From NCBI RefSeq assembly GCF_024703895.1, contig NZ_CP087968.1, positions 3,286,001 through 3,350,000 on the forward strand: a stretch of DNA of 64,000 bases. Direction: 5' to 3'. A program made the translations under genes and the position numbers. Below the pieces are notes generated by a model, which saw nothing but the letters and a program-made list of their open reading frames with translations, was not told the origin of the DNA and searched no databases. Of this stretch, positions 28,634 through 43,225 are shown piece after piece. The DNA is from Nocardioides sp. B-3. GTDB taxonomy: Bacteria; Actinomycetota; Actinomycetes; Propionibacteriales; Nocardioidaceae. How positions within the stretch are numbered: position 1 is the stretch's first letter; the number at the start of each line of letters is the position of its first letter.

Positions 28634-28710
28634 GGGGCGGTAGCTCAGTCGGTCAGAGCAAGGGACTCATAATCCCCGGGTCGTGGGTTCGAGCCCCACC
28701 CGCCCTACCA
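28634..28710 (+). tRNA. tRNA-Met (CAT)
   Basis: Acceptor GGGGCGG pairs with CCGCCCT. D-arm GCTCAGTCGGTCAGAGC, anticodon loop CTCATAA, T-arm GTGGG-TTCGAGC-CCCAC, discriminator A and an encoded CCA. The CAT anticodon with this body fits elongator Met; tRNA-Ile2 with a lysidine-modified CAT cannot be ruled out by eye. Confidence 0.88.
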
Positions 28711-28760
28711 GCGTCCGTCTGGACTATGGACGAGCGCCAGAGTTGTGCGCATGATGAGCC

Positions 28761-29171
28761 ATGACTGACAAGGCTTATGAAGTGGCCGCACTGCTCAAGC
28801 GTGACGCCGAATTCGCAGCCGAGGCCTCGGTGGGGCGCGACGTGGAGAAGGTCGTGACGTACTGGAGCGAGGACGCCGTGGTGGCACCTCCCGGCCAGCC
28901 GCCGATCGTCGGCCGGGACGCCCTCCGCAAGTACGTCGCTGACAGCTACCAGATTCCGGGGTTCAACATCACCCGGGAGGCCACGGCGGACCCGGAGTTC
29001 TCGGCCGACTTCGACATGGCCTACATGTGGGCGCGGAACCGGGTCTCGTTCAATGATCCCGACGGGAATCTGGTCACCGTGCATGGCCGGGGCCTGACCG
29101 TCTGGCGCCGAGAAGCGGACGGGGAGTGGCGCTGTACGGCGGACAGCTGGAACGACGAAGCCCCGTCCTGA
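28761..29171 (+). CDS. SnoaL/DUF4440-like NTF2-fold protein
   Basis: Intact, 136 residues, cytosolic. The pattern of an N-terminal helix (EVAALLKRDAEFAAEASVGRDVEKVVTYWSEDAVVAPPGQPPIVGRDALRKYV) followed by alternating strands (YMWARNRVSFNDPDGNLVTVHGRGLTVWRREADGEWRCTADSWNDE) is the ketosteroid-isomerase/DUF4440 fold. It lies alone between tRNA-Met and a convergent kinase gene. The fold serves many small-molecule or scaffold roles and the sequence does not say which. Confidence 0.75.
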   Translation: MTDKAYEVAALLKRDAEFAAEASVGRDVEKVVTYWSEDAVVAPPGQPPIVGRDALRKYVADSYQIPGFNITREATADPEFSADFDMAYMWARNRVSFNDPDGNLVTVHGRGLTVWRREADGEWRCTADSWNDEAPS

Positions 29172-29190
29172 GGATTCTTCCTGACGCGGC

Positions 29191-30556
29191 TCAGCTCTCG
29201 CCGGCGATGAGGTAGCCGGTGTCGGTGCGCTCGAGCTGCAGCGACACCGTGTCCCAGTCGCCGTCTCCGGACACGGTCCGGTAGTCCACCTCGTAGGACA
29301 CGGTGAGCTTCTCGGGGTCGACCTCGATCGCGCTCGGATCGGCCGACGCAATGGTCCGCCAGAAGCGCGAGTAGCCGCCGAAGCCGCCTGAATCAGCCCG
29401 GAACTGCGGCGTGAGCATCGCGAACGCTGCGCGCCGGTCGGAGGTCACGGTCGCCGGGTAGGTCGTGATGAAGTCGGTGACCTCCCGGGTCGTGTCCGCC
29501 GGTGGCGTCGTGGGCGATGGGTCCGTGGTCGTCGGTTGGCTCGGCTGTGCAGTCGGGCCGTCGATCGCCCGGTCCGGCGGGTCCTCACCGGTGAACGCCA
29601 GCGCCGGGACCACCGCGAGCACCGCGGCCGCGAGGGCGCCCAGCCACGGCCGGGGGAGCGTCGACGCTCGGCAGGGACCGGGGCGGGCGCGATGGGCGTC
29701 AGCACCTCGGTCGCGGGTGCGGGCAGGCCGTCGATCGCCAACGTCGACGCGACGCCGACGGCGCGGGGGTCCCGCTGGATCTCGGCGAGCCGTTCACGCA
29801 CCCGGTCCATCGACCAGCGCTCGCGCGGGATCCTTGGCCATCGTGCCCCGGAGCACGTCGTCGAAGGAACCGGCATCGGAGAGCCGTGGCGGCTCCTCGT
29901 GCACGATCTTGTAGAGCCCGCCGATCATGTTCTCGCTCACGTCGTACGGCGGTTTGCCGGCCAGCACGTGGAAGAGCGTCGCTCCGAGCGACCAGACGTC
30001 GCTGGCCGGGCCCGTCCCGCTGCCCGACGCGACCTCCGGCGCGAGGTAGGCCGGCGACCCGGTCACCAGCCCCGTCTGCGTGAGGCTGACGTCCGCCTGC
30101 GAACGGGCGATCCCGAAATCGGTGAGCTTCGCCTGCCCGTCGGTGGTGACGAGGATGTTCGACGGCTTGACGTCTCGGTGCGTGATCCCGGCCCGGTGCG
30201 CGGAGGCGAGCCCGTCGGCGACCTGCCACACGATCCGTGCGGCCTCGGCGTGATCGAGCCCGCCCTCGCGACGGATCCGGTCGGCGAGCGACTCGCCCTC
30301 GACGTACTCCATCACCAGCCACTGGTGGTCGTCGTCCGCGACCGGGTCGAAGACCGAGACCACGTGCGGGTGGTTGATCATCGCGGCGACCACGGCCTCG
30401 CGCTCCGCGCGCAAGATCGGGGCTGTCGGCGCCGGGCACCATGCCGATGCGCTTGATCGCGACCTCGCGGCCCAGCACCTCGTCGCGGGCGAGATAGACG
30501 GCCCCCATGCCGCCGCGACCGAGCTCGCGCCCGAGCGCATACCTGCCTGCGATCAA
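29191..30556 (-). CDS. Membrane Ser/Thr protein kinase (PknB-like), frameshifted
   Basis: About 455 residues. The kinase domain has the glycine loop [28 protein letters not shown], catalytic loop [39 protein letters not shown] and [20 protein letters not shown] juxtamembrane segment ([12 protein letters not shown]), a membrane segment (about [12 protein letters not shown]) and an extracytoplasmic domain of about 140 residues with a Pro/Thr-rich linker ([23 protein letters not shown]) follow. The external part resembles an NTF2-like or unknown sensor. Indels near 30425, 29830 and 29660 split it. It is divergent from tyrS. The signal sensed is unknown. Confidence 0.8.
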
Positions 30557-30658
30557 CGTCGTACCTTCCGGTGGGGGCGAACTCCCATGCTAGGGGCGGA
30601 GACCGTCTGGCAGTCTTGGGCCACCAGAAGCTCTCCGCCACCTCCGGAAGGACCAAGC

Positions 30659-31925
30659 GTGTCGACCCCGAACGTTCTCGACGAACTCGAATGGCGTGGC
30701 CTCGTCGCCCATTCGACCGACCCGGCCGAGCTCCGCGAAGCCCCGGGTGCCGGGAGTGTTCGCTTCTATGTCGGCTTCGACCCGACCGCGCCGAGCCTGC
30801 ACATGGGCAACCTCGTCCAGCTGCTGACAGCTCGCCGCCTCCAGGGACGCCGGCCACACGCCGTACATCCTCGTCGGCGGCGCGACCGGCATGATCGGCG
30901 ATCCGAAGGACTCGGGGGAGCGCAGCCTCAACTCCCTCGACACGGTGAAGGACTGGACCGAGCGCGTACGCCGCCGGGTGTCCGGCTTCGTCAGCTTCGA
31001 CGGCGACAACGCGGCCACCGTGGTGAACAACTACGACTGGACCGCCTCGATGTCGGTCATCGACTTCCTGCGTGACGTCGGCAAGCACTTCCCGGTCAAC
31101 CGGATGCTGGCGCGTGACACGGTCAAGCGCCGGCTCGAGTCCGGCATCAGCTACACCGAGTTCTCCTACGTCCTCTTGCAGTCGATGGACTTCCTCTCGC
31201 TGCACAAGGAGCACGGCGTGACGCTCCAGTTCGGCGGCTCCGACCAGTGGGGCAACATCACCGGGGGTGCAGAGCTCGTACGCCGCGCGGCGAATGGTCA
31301 CGCACACGCGTTCGCCACGCCGCTGGTGACGAAGGCCGACGGCACCAAGTACGGCAAGACCGAGGGCGGCGCACTGTGGCTCGACCCCGAGATGATGACG
31401 CCCTACGCGTTCCACCAGTTCTGGCTCAACGTCGAGGACGAGAAGGTCGTGGAGATGCTGCGCATCTTCACGTTCCTCAGCCGTGACGAGATCGAGGACC
31501 ACGAGGCTCAGACGGCGGAGAAGCCCTTCCTGCGCGCTGCCCAGAAGCGGCTCGCCGACGAGGTGACGACGCTGGTGCACGGAGCGGCCGAGACCGAGCA
31601 GGCGAAGGCGGCCGCGGCCGCGCTCTTCGGCGGTGGCGACCTGCACGCGCTGAGTGCTTCGACCCTCGCTGCTGCGCTGAGCGAAACGGGCACCGCCTCT
31701 GCCAAGCGTGACGACCTCCCGTCGGTCGTCGACCTCTTCGTCGAGGCCGGGCTGGCCAAGAGCAAGGGGGAGGCCCGCCGAACCGTCTCGGAGGGTGGCG
31801 CCTACCTCAACAACACCCGCATCGAGGATCCCGACCTCGTGCCCACCGAGGGCGATCTGCTCGGCGGCTCGTGGCTGGTGCTGCGGCGCGGCAAGAAGAA
31901 CTTCGCGGGCGTGCAGGTCAGCTGA
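30659..31925 (+). CDS. tyrS: Tyrosyl-tRNA synthetase, one indel
   Basis: About 420 residues; charges tRNA-Tyr. GTG 30659 follows an AAGGA site. HIGH-like motif: [20 protein letters not shown]-like motif: [18 protein letters not shown]. Tyrosine-binding residues lie in [27 protein letters not shown]. The C-terminal S4 RNA-binding domain reads [33 protein letters not shown]. At 30841-30846 CCAGGG replaces an expected CCAGG; removing one G joins TARRLQ to [20 protein letters not shown]. As this is an essential gene, the break is almost certainly a sequence error. Confidence 0.93.
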
Positions 31926-31929
31926 CCCG

Positions 31930-32961
31930 ATGACGCGGTGGCTGGACGGACTCGAGCAGCGCGCCCGGCACGCCGTGCCGTCGCACATCCTCGAGTACGT
32001 CCTGCAGGGAGCGGGAAGCTCGATCACCGCATCCGAAGCGGCCGCAGCCCTGGCGTGACGTGCGCCTTGCGCCACGCGTCCTGCGTGACGTCACCCGGAT
32101 CGACCTGACGACGCGACTGCTCGGACCGGGACCACCGCGTGCCCCGGGGTGTCGCGCCGACCACGCTGCAGCGCTCGGTCCATCGCGACGGCGAGCTGGC
32201 GATGGCGCGTGCCTGCGCAGACGCCGGATCCCTGCTGGTCGTGTCCGAGCAATGCCGGCACCCGGTTCGAGGAGATCGGTGCCACCGGCGTGGAGTGGTG
32301 GGTGCAGGCCTATCTGCCCGGCAACCGCGAGCTGGCGCGGCCGTTGTTGGCGCGCGCCGTGGCTGCCGGCGCCCGGGCGATCGTGCTGACGGTGGACACC
32401 CCTGTGGTGGGCACCAAGATCACCGAGGGCGGCCGGTCGGTCTTCGACCTCGTGCCGACCGGGCAGCTCCGCGTGAACTTCGACGAGGGGTACGACGCAC
32501 TGCCCGGTGCCGAGAAGGCCACGGACCTCGGTCCGACCGACATCGCACGACTGCACGAGCTGACCGGGCTCCCGGTCGTGGTCAAGGGCGTGCTGCGCGG
32601 TGACGACGCCCGGATGTGCGTGGAAGCAGGGGCGGCGGCCGTGTGGGTCTCCAACCACGGGGGCGCCAGCTCGACCGTGCGGTCGCAACCGCGATCGCGT
32701 TGCCGAGGGTGCGAGCAGCAGTGGGGGAGTCGGTCGAGGTGTACGTCGACGGCGGACTGACATCGGGGCTCGACGTGTTGACGGCGCTCTCGCTGGGCGC
32801 CGACGCCGCATTCGCGGGCCGCGCTCCGCTGCTCGCCCCCGGCCGAAGGCGAGCCCGGTGTACGCCGCTGGCACGAGGAGATCCGGGCCGAGCTGACCGA
32901 GTCGCTACGCCTCTCCGGCGCCGTGACACCCCGCGACGCGCGCGGACTCGGCACCTTCTGA
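31930..32961 (+). CDS. FMN-dependent alpha-hydroxy-acid oxidase/dehydrogenase, frameshifted
   Basis: About 345 residues. MTRWLDGLEQRARHAVPSHILEYVLQGAGS is the N-terminal helix of the family. After a CCCTGG (32048-32053) from which one C must be removed, the frame continues WRDVRLAPRVLRDVTRIDL. Later: GVEWWVQAYLPGNRELARPLLARAVAAGARAIVLTVDTPVVG, VVVKGVLRGDDARMCVEAGAAAVWVSNHGG (catalytic His of SNHGG, Lys of VKG) and VEVYVDGGLTSGLDVLTALSLGADAAFAGRAPLL. At least four further indels scatter it over three frames. It oxidises L-lactate or another 2-hydroxy acid. It directly follows tyrS. Confidence 0.8.
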
Positions 32962-33523
32962 TTCCGGGCCGCAAGCCGCTGACCTGCACAAACAGCATTT
33001 TGCAAGCCTCTGTGGCCGCGGTCACACCATATGGATTTGCATGATCGCCAGCATCTGCCTAATGTTCTCTTTGTCGCCGGGAAGCGGCGGGAAGCAAGGC
33101 CAGAAGGCCGGGCTTCCGGCTCCCGAGTCGGCCACTCTCTCTCACCACGTCGGGCCTTGCAGGTTCGAGACGCTGAGAGGGGCGAGGTGCGAAAGGCCCG
33201 GGGATTTGCTCCTGCGGAAACACACCTCATACAGTACGGCCATCAGCTGCTGCAGCGAAGTCATGAAAGCGAATTAGCACAGTGTGCGCCTGATGTTTGA
33301 GAACTCAACAGTGTGTCATAGTCGACGAATTAGTTTGTTTTGCCCCGTCACCGTGACTTGTGTTTGGTCTGCCTTTTGGGTGGGTTGGGTGCATGGTTGT
33401 GGTGGTGGTTTCTTTGGTTGAAGACAATAATTTCTGACAATATTTTTTGTCAGTGTTGTGTCTTTTGTCAGGGGATGTGGCTCTCTTTTTCCTGTGCTGG
33501 CCTTTGGGTTGGTGTGGGTGTTT
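32962..33523 (+). promoter_or_regulatory. rrn upstream region and leader
   Basis: No gene. Base composition changes to AT/T-rich from about 33300. A sequence TTTGAGAACTCAACAGTGTG (33296-33315) matches the leader element found upstream of rRNA genes in high-GC Gram-positives, as I recall it. A possible promoter (TTGCTC at about 33207, TACAGT at about 33231, 18 bp apart) lies upstream of it. GTTTGTTTTGCC near 33332 could be a boxA-like antitermination signal. Promoter and boxA calls are tentative. Confidence 0.5.
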
Positions 33524-38618
<5,095 letters not shown>

Positions 38619-38841
38619 CACCGTACAAAACCAATCACCACACCGGTTACGGTAGAGAACACGACAAGACCAGCGCTACAAACGCACGAATGAGTGCCCG
38701 CGTCCACATGCAGTTCCCAACCAACACACCCATCGGGTCGTGAGCGGTTGCAGGACACACAACTGAACAGATGCATCATCAAGCTTGGAACATGCCCCGA
38801 CCAACATCCGTGTTGGGTTTGGGTGTGTGTGTTCCGCCAGA

Positions 38842-38870
38842 GTTACGGCGGCCATAGCGAAAGGGAACGT
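38842..38870 (+). pseudogene. rrf: 5S ribosomal RNA fragment (5' end only)
   Basis: GTTACGGCGGCCATAGCGAA and about eight more bases match the 5' end of actinobacterial 5S rRNA, at the normal distance after 23S. The expected continuation (AACGCCCGGT...CCGAACCCGGAAGC...) is absent; unrelated sequence leading to the next gene begins at about 38870, and no 3' half is seen downstream. The 223 bp between 23S and this fragment, and the 75 bp after it, hold nothing else I can identify. It is either a real deletion or a misjoin at the rrn repeat. Confidence 0.7.
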
Positions 38871-38945
38871 CTGTGCCAGTACCGTGGCAGCGCACGACCC
38901 CTTTACTTACATCAGCACAGAGCAAGCACCCGAAAGGTTTCCGTC

Positions 38946-39916
38946 GTGGCCGAGGAACGTCGTAGCCAGCGCCCGCCAGCTCGAGACGGCTCGAAGCCGC
39001 CCGCCCGTGGCGGTGCTCCGTCGGGGCGTGGTGGCAAGCCGGACTCCCGTGGCGGCAAGCCCGATGGGCGCGGGGGAAGGCGGACTCACGTGGAGGACGA
39101 GCGGACAGCCGTGGCGGCAAGCCCGACACGCGGGGAGGCAAGCCGGGCGCCCGCGGCGGCTCGGACCGTAGCAAGTCACGTGAGAGCGACTGGAAGCGCC
39201 CGCGCGATGAGCAGCGACCCCGCACGGTCGACCGGGCCGAGTACGACGGCCCACCGCTCCCCGAGGAGCTGACCGGCCGGGAGCTCGATCGTGCCGTGGT
39301 CAACCAGCTCAAGGGCCTGCCCGAGAAGCTGGCCGCTCGGGTCGCCCGTCACCCGGCCGCGGCCGGGATGCTGATCGACGATGACCCCGAGACGGCGTAC
39401 CAGCACACGCTGGCTGCTCGCGCCCGCGCCTCACGCATCGCCATCGTCCGGGAAGCCGTCGGCGAGGCCGCCTACGCGGCCGGGCACTACTCGGTCGCGC
39501 TCGCCGAGCTGCGTGCGGCGAAGAGGATGAACGGCGCGACCGCGTACTTGCCGATGATGGCTGACTGCCACCGTGCGCTGGGCCACCCGGAGCAGTCGCT
39601 CAAGCTCGCCAAGAGCCCCTCGGTCGCCAACTTCGCACCGGGAGGCCAAGGCCGAGATGACGCTCGTGGAGGCCGGCGCCCGGCGAGACATGGGGCAGCT
39701 CGATGCGGCCCTGCGCACCCGGAGCTCGCTCCGCTCATGTCGAAGAGCCGGGCCCCGTGGGTCGTGCGCCTGCGCTACGCCTATGCGGACACGCTCGAGT
39801 TTGCCGGTCGCGAGGCCGATGCCCCGGCGTGGTTCCACCGGACCAACGCGATCGACAGCGAGCAGCTCACGGACGCGGCCGACCGCGCCGAGATCCCGGA
39901 GAAGCGGAGTCGTTGA
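38946..39916 (+). CDS. RG-repeat / tetratricopeptide-like protein, frameshifted
   Basis: About 325 residues. The N-terminal 90 residues are a disordered tract of heptad-like repeats of the form (S/D/T)RGGKPD (GRGGKPDSRGGKPDGRGG... then, in other frames, DTRGGKPGARGGSDRSK). A helical part follows: PPLPEELTGRELDRAVVNQLKGLPEKLAARVARHPAAAGMLI, TLAARARASRIAIVREAVGEAAYAAGHYSVALAELRAAKRM (TPR-like) and MTLVEAGARRDMGQLDAALRTLELAPLMSKSRAPWVVRLRYAYADTLEFAGREAD. Indels occur within the repeats and near 39645 and 39715. GTG 38946 follows GAAAGG. RG-rich tails often bind RNA; that role is inferred. Confidence 0.7.
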
Positions 39917-39941
39917 TCGCGTGATCTGTCAGCATGCCGCC

Positions 39942-40870
39942 ATGCGTGTTGAAGCACCGACGCTCGAGGGAACCGCGGCCGTCAGGGACGGGCGACAGCT
40001 GAGCTTTGCCGAATACGGCCCGCCCGACGGTCAGCCGATCGTGTGGATGCACGGAACGCCGGGCGCCCGTCGCCAGATCCCGTTGGAGGCGCGGGCCTTC
40101 GCGGCCGCGCAGGGCGTGCGGATCATCGGCATCGACCGTCCCGGGATCGGGTCGTCGTCGCCGTACCTCTATGACAACGTCCCGGGGTGGACCGAGGACC
40201 TTCGGTTGCTGCTGGACGCCCTCGGTGTCGACACGTTCCGGCTCGTCGGCCTGTCCGGTGGCGGGCCATATGTCCTCGCCGCCGGCGCGGCCATGCCCGA
40301 CCGGGTGCTGGCCGCCGCCGTGCTGGGCGGCGTCGCGCCGACCGGGGGCCCGACGCGGCTCCGGGCGGGATGATGCAGCTCGCCGTGGCGTGCGCCCCGG
40401 CCCTTCGACCGATGCGCCGGCCCGTCAGCTTCGCGATGACGCAGGCGATCCGGGCCGTGCGCCCGTTCGCCGGGCCGGTGCTCGACGTGTACGCCGCCGT
40501 GCAACCGAGTGGGGACAAGAACCTGCTGGCCCGCCCGGAGTTCAAGGCGATGTTCATCGACGACCTGCTCAACGGTTCGCGCACGCAGATGGGCGCAGCC
40601 CTGACCGACCCGGTGCTGTTCACGCGGGACTGGGGATTCGCGCTGTCCGACGTGCAGGTCCCGGTGCGCTGGTGGCACGGCGACGCCGACCACATCGTCC
40701 CGTTCGCCCACGGGCAACACTGCGTGGACCGGTTGCCGGATGCGACCCCGGCCGTCATCGACGGGGAGAGCCACCTCGGCGGGCTGGGCATCGTCCTCGA
40801 CGTGCTCGCCTCGATCCCGGACATCGGCGTCGACGTGGATCCGCTCGGCGACACGTCAACAGGTTCCTAG
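39942..40870 (+). CDS. Alpha/beta hydrolase, one indel
   Basis: About 310 residues. PIVWMHGTPGARRQIPLEARAF is the oxyanion HG motif; RIIGIDRPGIGSSSPYLYDNVPGWTEDL and FRLVGLSGGGPYVLAAGAAMPDR carry the nucleophile elbow (GLSGGG, Ser). After an indel near 40367 the second half reads MMQLAVACAPALRPMRRPV...VPVRWWHGDADHIVPFAHGQHC (acid Asp) and ESHLGGL (catalytic His). It is a generic cytosolic hydrolase of the HGTPGS subgroup. No operon partner points to the substrate. Confidence 0.78.
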
Positions 40871-41009
40871 CCTGTCCCATTGGCAAACTCATGCCCCATG
40901 GGTCACAATGGTGGTCTAATCACATACGTGTCACTCGCACCCACTTGAAGCCGTCGCACAGACCGCTGGGGAAGGCGCATCTCAGCGTCGGAACTTCAAG
41001 GAGGTCACG

Positions 41010-41537
41010 GTGACCACAAGCACTCACGCCCGCCCGGATGTTGCCGGGACCCGGGGCATTCTTTACGTGCACTCAGCACCCTCTGCTCTCTGCCCTCACG
41101 TCGAGTGGGCCGTCGGTGGAGTTCTCGGCGTCGCCGTGAGCCTTGACTGGATTCCCCAGCCCGCCCAGCCCGGCAGCTACCGGGCCGAGCTCTCCCGGGC
41201 CGGTTCGGTGGGCTCGGCGGCCTCGGTCGCGTCCGCTCTCCGTGGCTGGAACCACCTGCGGTTCGAGATCACCGAGGAGCCGAGCAGTGCCAGCGAGGGC
41301 ACCCGGTTCTCCTACACGCCCGAGCTCGGCGTCTACCACGCCGTGACCGGCCTGCACGGCGACATCATGATCCCGGAGGACCGGCTGAAGGCAGCCGTCG
41401 TGAAGGCCGCCCCGGGCGACACGACCCTGCTGAACGAGATCGACAAGCTCCTCGGCAAGCCGTGGGACGACGAGCTCGAGACGTTCCGTCACGCCGGCGA
41501 GGGTGCGCCGGTCCGCTGGCTGCACCGGGTCGTCTGA
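41010..41537 (+). CDS. DUF3145 domain protein
   Basis: Intact, 175 residues. GTG start preceded by a perfect AAGGAGGT at the right spacing (about 40998-41005). The sequence GTRGILYVHSAPSALCPHVEWAVGGVLGVAVSLDWIPQPAQPGSYRAELS and the C-terminal DELETFRHAGEGAPVRWLHRVV are typical of DUF3145, an actinobacteria-specific cytosolic family of unknown function. The strong ribosome-binding site suggests high expression. Confidence 0.85.
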   Translation: MTTSTHARPDVAGTRGILYVHSAPSALCPHVEWAVGGVLGVAVSLDWIPQPAQPGSYRAELSRAGSVGSAASVASALRGWNHLRFEITEEPSSASEGTRFSYTPELGVYHAVTGLHGDIMIPEDRLKAAVVKAAPGDTTLLNEIDKLLGKPWDDELETFRHAGEGAPVRWLHRVV

Positions 41538-41546
41538 CGGCACACA

Positions 41547-42745
41547 GTGGGTCACGGCCACTCGCACTCCCATCGCGCGGTCGACGTCCGGACCTCGGGT
41601 CCGGTCACGCGCCTGCTCCCGGCCCTGCTGGCCCTGACCGCGATCGGCACCCCGGTTGGCGTGGGGATGCTCTGGCCGAGTGGCGAGCGGCCGTCGACGC
41701 CGTACTCCGCCGACGGCGTCACCTATCCCGACGGCGAAGTGCTCCGAGTGGGGGAGGCCTGCCCGGTCGTCACCCGGAGTCGAGCGAGTTCCCCGAGGTC
41801 TGTGACGACGTCGACGTACGCCTCGATGGCGACGCCGGAACGGTGAGCGAGCTGCGCGTGCGACCCGGCGTCGTGGACGCGGTCCGGGTGGGCGACCGGG
41901 TCACGCTGGTCGCCGTGCCGCAGGAGGGCGCCGACGTCCCCAACTACGGCTGGGTGGGCGTCGACCGGAAGCCGCCGCTCGGCTGGCTGGCGCTCGCCTT
42001 CCTGCTGGTGGTTGCCGTGATCGCCCGGGTCCGCGGCCTGCTGGCCATCCTCGGCCCTGGGTCTTCGCGGGTCTTGTGATCGGCTACTTCATGCTTCCGG
42101 CGCTGCTGGCGGGGAGTCAGGGCTGGCCGTGGCGCTGGTGGGGTCGACGGCCATCATGTTCGTCGTCCTCTACCTCGCGCACGGCCCTTCGGTGCGTACG
42201 TCGACCGCGCTGGCCGGGACCCTGATCGGGCTCGTCATCACCGCGGGCATCGGGCTGGTGGCCATCCACTCCGCGCGACTCAGCGGCCTCGGCGACGAGT
42301 CGAGCCTGCTGCTGCGCAACCAGGGCCGACCAGCTCGACTTCAGGGGGCTGCTCACCTGTGCAGTGATCGTCGCCGGACTCGGTGTCCTCAACGACGTGA
42401 CCATCACCCAGAGCTCGTCGGTGTGGGAGCTGCGGGAGGCTGCGCCGCACCTGACCCGACGCCAGCTCTTCGCCTCGGGGATGCGGATCGGTCGCGACCA
42501 CATCGCGTCCACGATCTACACGATCGTGTTCGCCTATGCCGGGACCGCGGTGGCGACGATGCTGTTGATCTCGCTCTACGACCGACCGCTGATCGACGTC
42601 CTCAGCGACGAGGCCATCGCCGAGGAGGTCGCACGGACCCCTGGCCTCGGCCATCGGCCCGGTGCTTGCGGTGCCAGCGACGACCGCGATCGCGGCCGCG
42701 ACCGTGGCACCAGCCGTCAGGGACGAGCCAGCCGGAAGCGCGTGA
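41547..42745 (+). CDS. YibE/F-family membrane protein, frameshifted
   Basis: About 400 residues. A His-rich N-terminus (MGHGHSHSHRAVDV) precedes a first membrane segment (LLPALLALTAIGTPVGVGML), an external beta domain (VSELRVRPGVVDAVRVGDRVTLVAVPQEG) and several helices: LGWLALAFLLVVAVIARVRGLLAIL, VALVGSTAIMFVVLYLA, LAGTLIGLVITAGIGLVAI, and LTCAVIVAGLGVLNDVTITQSSSVWEL, the conserved YibE/F block. Indels near 41778, 42060, at CCAGGG 42320-42325 (restores RNQADQLDF) and at CCCTGG 42639-42644 (restores RTLASAIGPVLAVPATTA). Family function is unsettled; transport has been proposed. Confidence 0.8.
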
Positions 42746-43158
42746 CCGGCACGTAGGCCGGGATGGGCACCGAGGGGTCGTCGTACCAGTTCAGGGTGCC
42801 CTTGATCCGGAACTTGCCCGGAACGGTCGCGGCCCGACACAACCGGTAGGACACGGTCGCCGTGTCGGGGTCGACGGTGCTGATGTGGGCGAACGAGGCC
42901 ACGGCCAGCCCGCGCCGGTCGACGATCGAGACCTCGAGCGACCAGTCGTCGGTCGGGACCCGGACGACGTAGGCGTAGTGATAGCGGCGGCAGCCCTTGC
43001 GCAGGGTGCCGTCGTTGGCCGCGGTGTTGCCGCCGATCACCTCGGCCTCGCGGCTGGCCTCCACGGGCCCCGCCTGCGCGGGCACGGTGGATACGCTGGC
43101 GACCAACGCCGGGGGCGATGGCAGCGACGGCGACCGGGGCTGGGACGGGACGGTTCAT
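42717..43158 (-). CDS. Secreted hypothetical protein
   Basis: About 146 residues. A signal-peptide-like N-terminus MNRPVPAPVAVAAIAP, then after an indel near 43110, ALVASVSTVPAQA. The mature part is beta-rich with two cysteines (RKGCRRYHYAYVVRVPTDDWSLEVSIVDRRGLAVASFAHI...YRLCRAATVPGKFRIKGTLNWYDDPSVPIPAYVPVTRFRL), the pattern of a small extracytoplasmic immunoglobulin-like domain. No known family is recognised. Its 3' end overlaps that of the convergent YibE/F gene by 29 bp. Confidence 0.6.
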
Positions 43159-43225
43159 CAGTCGATCCTTCGGCGAGTGACCACGGACACAGTCAACAAC
43201 GTGTGGAAGGCATCGGCGTTATGGA

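Noticed and set aside
33041..33300. Short + strand ORFs upstream of the rRNA genes
   Set aside because: No ribosome-binding site or family pattern; the region is better explained as rrn promoter and leader.
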